Made by a program: the position numbers and the translations under genes. From Timema cristinae (Eukaryota > Arthropoda > Insecta > Phasmatodea > Timematidae), in assembly GCA_039000515.1 (NCBI GenBank), contig JBCFYV010000012.1, positions 90,215,588-90,279,587 of the forward strand: a stretch of DNA of 64,000 bases, given 5' to 3'. Numbering within the stretch: position 1 is the stretch's first letter; each line of letters opens with the position of its first letter. A model generated the notes under the pieces. It ran no database searches and was not told where the DNA came from. It was given only the letters and a program-made list of their open reading frames with translations. Positions 58,765-64,000 of the stretch are shown piece by piece.

Positions 58765-59480
58765 CTATTTAATACATCTATAACTGCGTTTTATATTTTT
58801 GTATTAATTCATTATATGGCTTTAAACACTTTATAGTTATATAAAATAGGTTACCATAAAATATTAAGTACATTTTAAATAAATGTAAACATTGTGTTTG
58901 CCCATTGCACTTTCTATTCATTAAATACAAAAAATTAATATAAAGTAAGATTCTCCAAGCTCATGCATTTAGTGTGATATAAATAGACCTTAACATTTAA
59001 GAAGAAATAAACATTTATGTCTCTATAATACCGTTTATTTCATCATCCTTCTTTTAGGCTACTAACTCAATAGATATTATTCAATACCTATATTAATAAA
59101 TTATGGCTACCAGAAGTATATTAAATTTTCCAGAATTTCAGCTTTTTAAAACTAATATCATCTTCTAGTGTTATGTTTATTTGCCTTATCATGCATCGTG
59201 TTTAATATATTTTATGAGTTGGTAGACCCTTTAAACGGATATATTTTTCTTTTTAAGTTTGGATTATATGGTAACAACAAATAAAATGTTAAAACGTCTA
59301 ATATCTTCTATTTGTAATTTTTTGTTAAAAATAATCCTAAATTTCTCTCTTTTAAATTAGAAAATAAGCCTAAATGAGCTTCATTTGTCATCCTTAATTT
59401 TAAAAATTACAATTACGTTCTTATAAGATGGAGTGAATTAGCATACGAATATTAAATATTTACTTAAACACCACATTACA
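58765..59480. other. AT-rich DNA, no recognised feature
   Basis: Only A/T tracts were seen. Confidence 0.5.
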
Positions 59481-59485
59481 TTAAT

Positions 59486-59650
59486 CTAGGAATCGGCCAC
59501 ATGGTTTAGTGGTCAGTACATCTGGCTACGAATTTAGGGCTCCCATGTTCGATCCCTGGCTCGTACGATGGTTTTTTTCCCCGAAAGTGGAATCATACTA
59601 ACAAGCGTATAACCCGAACGGTCCATAAGACGTGGGGCTAACAAAAAAAA
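59486..59650 (+). mobile_element. Short SINE (family G) with the shared tail
   Basis: The head has ACATGGTTTAGTGGTCAG (A box) and CATGTTCGATCCC (B box). A short body leads into GCGTATAACCCGAACGGTCC and 'ataagacgtggggctaac', the same tail as families A and E. The whole unit is only about 165 bp. Confidence 0.75.
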
Positions 59651-59726
59651 TTAATCAGGGTTCCCTTAAGATGTGTTCTAATTGACCTTCCAGAATCGGC
59701 TGGCTGATTATGTTGATGTTTTATAG

Positions 59727-59786
59727 GTCAGTGTCCAAATTTTTCGTAATAGGAATGCACCAATAGTGCCTATTAGAACTTTTATG
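59727..59786 (+). CDS. Candidate 60-bp coding exon
   Basis: An acceptor (TTGATGTTTTATAG, to 59726) and a consensus donor (TTTATG then GTAAGT at 59787) bound 60 bases. One frame is open in phase 0 at both ends and reads VSVQIFRNRNAPIVPIRTFM. It would join the phase-0 end of the 57056-57143 candidate. A further phase-0 segment starts at 59948 after a strong 'agtttttttgcag' acceptor and reads VLFYNWGRENNSLTYYE before a GTAGGT. No family was recognised. Confidence 0.28.
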
Positions 59787-60039
59787 GTAAGTTAGTAGCT
59801 TTAAATTTTACTTAATCATCCAGTATGCTGGTGTCCCCGTATAAAACAAAAGTAGACTTTACTGCAACACAGCTACGTATGAAGGACAACATACTCATCC
59901 TATTTCACGGTGACATGTTGGTCAGATAAAAAGTAGTTTTTTTGCAGGTTTTATTTTATAATTGGGGTAGAGAAAATAACTCATTAACATACTATGAGGG
60001 TAGGTGCAGGTCTGATTCTGATAGAGGAAGAAAGTGAGG

Positions 60040-61750
60040 TGAGCTATTTTAGATATAAAAAATATTGTATACTGATTATAGTTTGTGAAAACTTAAAGTA
60101 TTATGTAAAATGTAATTATTATGTCTTATGATGAAGTCTAGGCCATAGCCAGGGCAAAATATCAGCTATCTGGAGCTAATTGGCATGTTAATTAATAGAA
60201 GAAATTAATAAATGCTAGAAGTTATATCCATTTGTCTAGCATCTAGAAAATTACATAGCAGCTTATTTCTCCAGGTTCAAATATTTACACTGAACACTTC
60301 TTAAATAAATACATAAGTGTAGTGGGGGGGGGGGGGTCACTGCTTCAGGAAAGTAGTTTTTCCTTTTGGAATAAATCCCCCCCCCCCCCCATCTAGATTT
60401 GTTTCCCTCTCTTCTTTTATTTTCGAATGTGATACGAAAAAAACCAATTTTAAATAGCTTCTAGGTATCGAATTTATTTTAAAAATCAGTCAAGGAACGT
60501 TCTAAATATCCTCTAGGGGTATTAAGATATAAAAACATTCTGAGGAAAGACACTCTAAATAAATTATAGTGAAGAATTGTTTACAAAAAAAAAATCTCCA
60601 TGCGAAGACATCTCCAATAGCGGCATTCAATTGTCAAACGTTTACTGGTGGAGAGCCCCCGGAATACTTTAGGCCTAGAAGAAGGGGGCCAAGTCTCTCA
60701 AAGCCCCTTTTGGTTAATACCCCCCTCAACACAAAGTTTTCATCGCCATTGGCTCAATCTGGATAATTCAAAGATAATTTCTTCTTTATCTAATAAAAAT
60801 GGAGAGTTAAAAAATATTGTTTGGAGAAAAGGTTGAGTCACGACTGCACACATATTTAAAAATTGTACACTTTTCAAATAAACGTATTTACAACTTGACC
60901 TAATGTATTGAATACTTTGACTCTTAGACATAGGTATTGAAATGGGTGACCAATGACAGGGTAGGTGAGGAAGGGTTGAGGTTGGTTTGTGCCCTAGGAA
61001 GTAGCTCAGATATTCCAATGACCCTGGAAAACAATTTTCATGTAGGTACTCATCGTTAAAATCTTGCTATCTGAAACTCTCTCATTTGATAGAGATTATC
61101 AATGCCTATAAAGTAGCATTCGTGGTATATTAAAATGTATTCACTTTGTACAGCAAATAAAAGCAGACAAGAGTTTGTTTGTTCGTTTACTGGAATTCGT
61201 AGTGGTAGACCCTATTTTAGAAAACAAAATTTAGCGTCCAAGATAAGTAAACCAGTTTAACTAACACAATAACTAATTAACACTACACACTAAACTCATA
61301 AAACTAACATGCACATCTGCAAACAGGCTGTTCTCAAACGGCCACTATTTATATTTTTGCAAACTGCAACCAGTTAAGACTTGACAGATTGGGCCACCTA
61401 AACTTCTAATTATCCTATTCCTGCCCTTTGATTCTTATAGTTTATTTGCCAACTCATTTGTGATGTGATCTTTGAACTACAATTTGAAAAGTTTCAAGTT
61501 GAAAGGTTTTGCTTTTTCCTATCTCAAAGACTTAACCCAGTTGCACAGATCTCCTCACACCCATTAATAATTCATATTTTCTTTGTCAATATTTTGTCTT
61601 AGTCTACCCAGCTTTGTTGCTTGACTAATTAATAATTTTTTAATTTGTTTAAGCCCTAAATAAGGTACTAGTATTTTATTTTGGGGGAGGTGGGTTGAAC
61701 CTCCCTCCCACCTCTTGCTAAGGCTTTGCTTCAAGTGCGTGTGCTAGTAC
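60040..61750. other. Spacer containing a G-run/C-run pair
   Basis: Apart from the homopolymer pair listed separately, only short frames without motifs were seen. Confidence 0.5.
60324..60390. repeat. G13 and C14 runs forming a potential hairpin
   Basis: Thirteen G (60324-60336) and fourteen C (60377-60390) are separated by 40 bases. They could pair as a stem, or the G run could form a quadruplex. Confidence 0.8.
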
Positions 61751-61752
61751 AG

Positions 61753-61931
61753 GCTATCAAAATTATTATAATTATTATTATCATTATTAGCACCGCGTCT
61801 TACTACCCGTTCGGGTTATACGCACTTACGCTAATGTATAATGATAGGGTGATTGTGAGATGAAATGAAGGACCTACAGTTTAACGTGGAATCCGAACCA
61901 CGGTGGAGGCCTGGCATTGCTATCAAAATTA
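61753..61931 (-). mobile_element. 5'-truncated SINE family A with perfect target duplication
   Basis: Only the 3' half of family A is present (from the 'gccaggcctccaccgtgg' block to the shared tail and (TAA)n). It is bounded by perfect 13-bp repeats GCTATCAAAATTA (61753-61765 and 61919-61931). The tRNA-like head was never inserted, as expected when LINE-type reverse transcription stops early. Confidence 0.93.
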
Positions 61932-62136
61932 ATAATTAGTTTTACTACTGTTAGAGCTATGTATCAAGATAATAACACTCTACTTTTTCAATGTCTTATA
62001 TAAAAAATGTTTGAAAAGTTTATTTTTAAAAAATCAATCTGAATTCAAACAAGAATTAACTTTAATTTTGATTTTATATAAACGGAATCATATGTTCTTG
62101 ATCAAACAAATTCAGCTAGATTATTTGTAAATTTGT

Positions 62137-63326
62137 TTAACAATATGAATTAGGGGTGCTACGAGTAATGTTCACGGTTCTGTTGAGAGGATAATTACAT
62201 TCAAGAGGCTCATGTATCCGGTTGTTCTTCATCTCGTGGGTCCCGGAGGGAACATTCTGTATCCTTTCCGAGATGACGTTCAAGGCTTTGATAAATTTCA
62301 GCATGTTCTCATCTTTACCAACAGCCTCTTGCTCCATCACTTCCCTCGTCGAGTCTTCTAAATAGACGACGTTTTCCGCGCTGAGTCCTTGTTCCTCCAT
62401 AACACCTCCTGATTTATTAGCGAGTCCTGTGACGAAGTTCATGCCCTTGATTGATTTCAGAATATTCTCATCTTTACAAATAGCCTTTTGTTGCGTCACC
62501 CTTCTCTCGGAGTTTTGTAAGTAGACCACTTCCATGCTGTGTCCCTGTTCCTCCGTAATACATCCTGATTTGTTTATTGCTCTACCGAAACATTCTTCAT
62601 GTCCTCACTCAATTTGACGACCATGCACTGCTTTTCTTCCTCTTTAGCAGTATTTACCTTCATCATCTTTTTCCCAGAGTTTCCTTGGTCCATTTCTCTT
62701 CCGTCATGTTTCCTAGTTTATCCTTACTAAAAACAGAGTTATTTACTAGTCCTTCAGAGGTGCCACCAACGTGTGTCCACAATCTGACACTTCTCTCTGT
62801 ATCCTCTTCATTGCCTTTAATATCGTTTGTGGCCATTTTTCTGTCGTTTTTTTTGCTGGCATCCTTGTATATCTCCTTCCAGGCAACCTCCATGATCTTC
62901 CTCGCTGTTCCCATTTGCTCTTCCACTTCTTTCCTCACCTTTTGTTTCATCTCTATCATCTGAGATCCTTGTGGTTTAACCTCCTTTTCCATCCTGTTTC
63001 CCATGTTTCTCTTTATTACATCCTTCCTTCTTAACGTATTTTTCAGATACCCTTTTTTCCTTTTGCGGTTGTCCTTTCTCTCTCATCAACTTGATCTTCT
63101 CAGACAGAGCCTTCAGCTTTGCGTCCCTCTTCTCTTTTTCCACAAGTTTCCTTACCTGTTCCTCACCCATCTTCCCCATAAGTTCTTGCCTCCTCTTTTC
63201 CATTCTCTCCCTCTCTTCTTCCAACGCAATTCTCTCCTGCTCCTCATCTTCGGCCCGCTTCAAGAGTTCTTGTTCTTTCTCTTTCTCACGTTGCTGTTGC
63301 TCCAAGAAGTCCAACTCACACAAGAT
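62137..63326 (-). CDS. Coiled-coil exon with a 53-residue repeat and frame breaks; partial gene
   Basis: On the minus strand a clear acceptor (GTATCTTTTCCACGCAG, to 63327) starts an exon that opens ILCELDFLEQQQREKEKEQE. About 90 residues rich in E, K, R and Q follow (EEERERMEKRRQELMGKMG and the like), a predicted coiled coil. Reading then continues in a second frame (MEKEVKPQGSQ..., 62663-63050) and a third segment (62137-62580) with an internal repeat whose unit begins KDENILKSIK or KDENMLKFIK. The shifts lie near 63053 (T6 run), near 62670 (T5 run) and near 62575. The stop is at 62137, and an AATAAA on the minus strand follows at about 62019-62024. Upstream exons would lie beyond the right edge. 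It could be a real gene with uncorrected homopolymer errors or a decaying gene. I do not recognise the family. Confidence 0.5.
62285..62580 (-). repeat. In-frame 159-bp (53-codon) tandem repeat within the coiled-coil exon
   Basis: The first complete unit runs from KDENILKSIKGMNF through NKSGG and EEQG to EQEAVG, and the next begins KDENMLKFIKALN. On the plus strand 'ttcagcatgttctcatcttt' (62297) and 'ttcagaatattctcatcttt' (62456) are 159 bp apart. A third, partial unit (NKSGCITEEQG) lies upstream. Confidence 0.8.
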
Positions 63327-63329
63327 CTG

Positions 63330-64000
63330 CGTGGAAAAGATACTTATACTGGGAGGGCTGTCTATAGCCAAATTTAAATGGTAAGGGTTTTTTGATGATC
63401 TTTTGACGTTTATGAAAGTTACTCAAACCATTTTCATATATTTATAAGTACATCATGTGCTCAGATGTTACGTTTTATAGACAAAATTAATACCTATGGA
63501 CTCATACTATTAATAAAGTAAAATTTTATAAATGTTGTCCTCAAACAAATCAATTTATATTTTATAAAGGTTCCTCCCTAGGGGAGAGTGGGGCAAGATG
63601 GGTTAGCGTAGAAAGATGGGATACCGAAGTTCCTGGCTCAGGAGGTGCTTATATCTTGTGGAAAAGTAGCTAACTAGTTATAGTGAAAAATAAAGAAACG
63701 ACGTTGAACACAAGGCCATTTTTCTCCCGTTGTTTACAGTGTGTGGATGTTTTAGTCTAAAGTTAGTGATTTTCGCTCTGGCCTTATTTTGTTGGCTCAT
63801 ATTTGAACATGGGGTTTGATAAGTAGTATTCTACACAACGTATTTCTATCATATTAGTGAAATAGGTAGTTTATAAGGATATTTTTACAGTGGTTTAATT
63901 TTATCTTACTCAAAACCTAACCCAGGCCAGACAGTAAACACGCTAAATAGCGTCAGGTGGGACAAGACAGGCATTTTAGGAGGGGCATGACGGGGTAGTA
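63330..64000. other. Probable intron and flank; G-rich repeat-like words at the end
   Basis: AT-rich sequence upstream of the coiled-coil exon. 'gagtggggcaagatgggtta' (about 63585) and 'ggtgggacaagacaggcatt' (about 63955) resemble each other and may belong to a mobile element that continues past the window. Confidence 0.35.

Noticed and set aside
62577..63384. Plus-strand frames rich in Phe, Leu and Ser (up to 128 codons)
   Set aside because: They are antisense shadows of the minus-strand coiled-coil exon, whose E/K-rich codons give hydrophobic antisense peptides.

Overview
The window looks like a piece of an AT-rich, repeat-rich nuclear genome from an invertebrate animal. An arthropod is plausible, but nothing here fixes the species. 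The evidence is many tRNA-derived SINEs with RNA polymerase III A and B boxes, a broken non-LTR retrotransposon, remnants of hAT, pogo/Tigger-like and PIF/Harbinger-like DNA transposons, a dozen tandem arrays at different stages of decay, three 100-base assembly gaps, and no long bacterial-style reading frames. Most short reading frames lie inside repeats or low-complexity DNA and are not genes.

Layout. 0.5-1.2 kb: an LTR-like segment followed by tandem primer-binding-site-like units. 2.6-9.5 kb: several SINE families, an hAT remnant (3.6-5.5 kb) and a foldback element with two outward tRNA-like heads, split by a nested SINE. 9.9-11.85 kb: two adjoining minisatellites (38-bp and 41-bp units) with a common ancestor. 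12.5-17 kb: an inverted-repeat MITE, a Tigger-like end and a 45-bp array. 19.7-31.6 kb: scattered SINEs, including the best foldback copy (22.4-22.85 kb, 12-bp target duplication). 31.6-34.5 kb: a MITE, a LINE reverse transcriptase relic and a minisatellite. 37.6-39.2 kb: a decayed minisatellite, then a PIF/Harbinger-like element carrying a broken MADF domain. 41.8-44.2 kb: two neighbouring minisatellites and a Tigger-like element containing a SINE. 47.8-56.1 kb: a second hAT-like element, a SINE cluster and a palindromic element.

Host gene content is thin. The best case is on the minus strand at 62.1-63.3 kb: a charged coiled-coil exon with a clear splice acceptor and a 53-residue repeat, interrupted by three frame breaks. 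A set of small plus-strand segments bounded by splice-like sites (54.3, 57.1, 59.7 and 59.9 kb) may be exons of an unrecognised gene, but chance open frames are common in DNA this AT-rich, so these stay tentative.

The two most unusual things are (i) the foldback element with divergent tRNA-like heads, seen in two full copies and one half copy, and (ii) several SINE types with different tRNA-like heads that share one 3' tail, which suggests that a single LINE mobilises them all.
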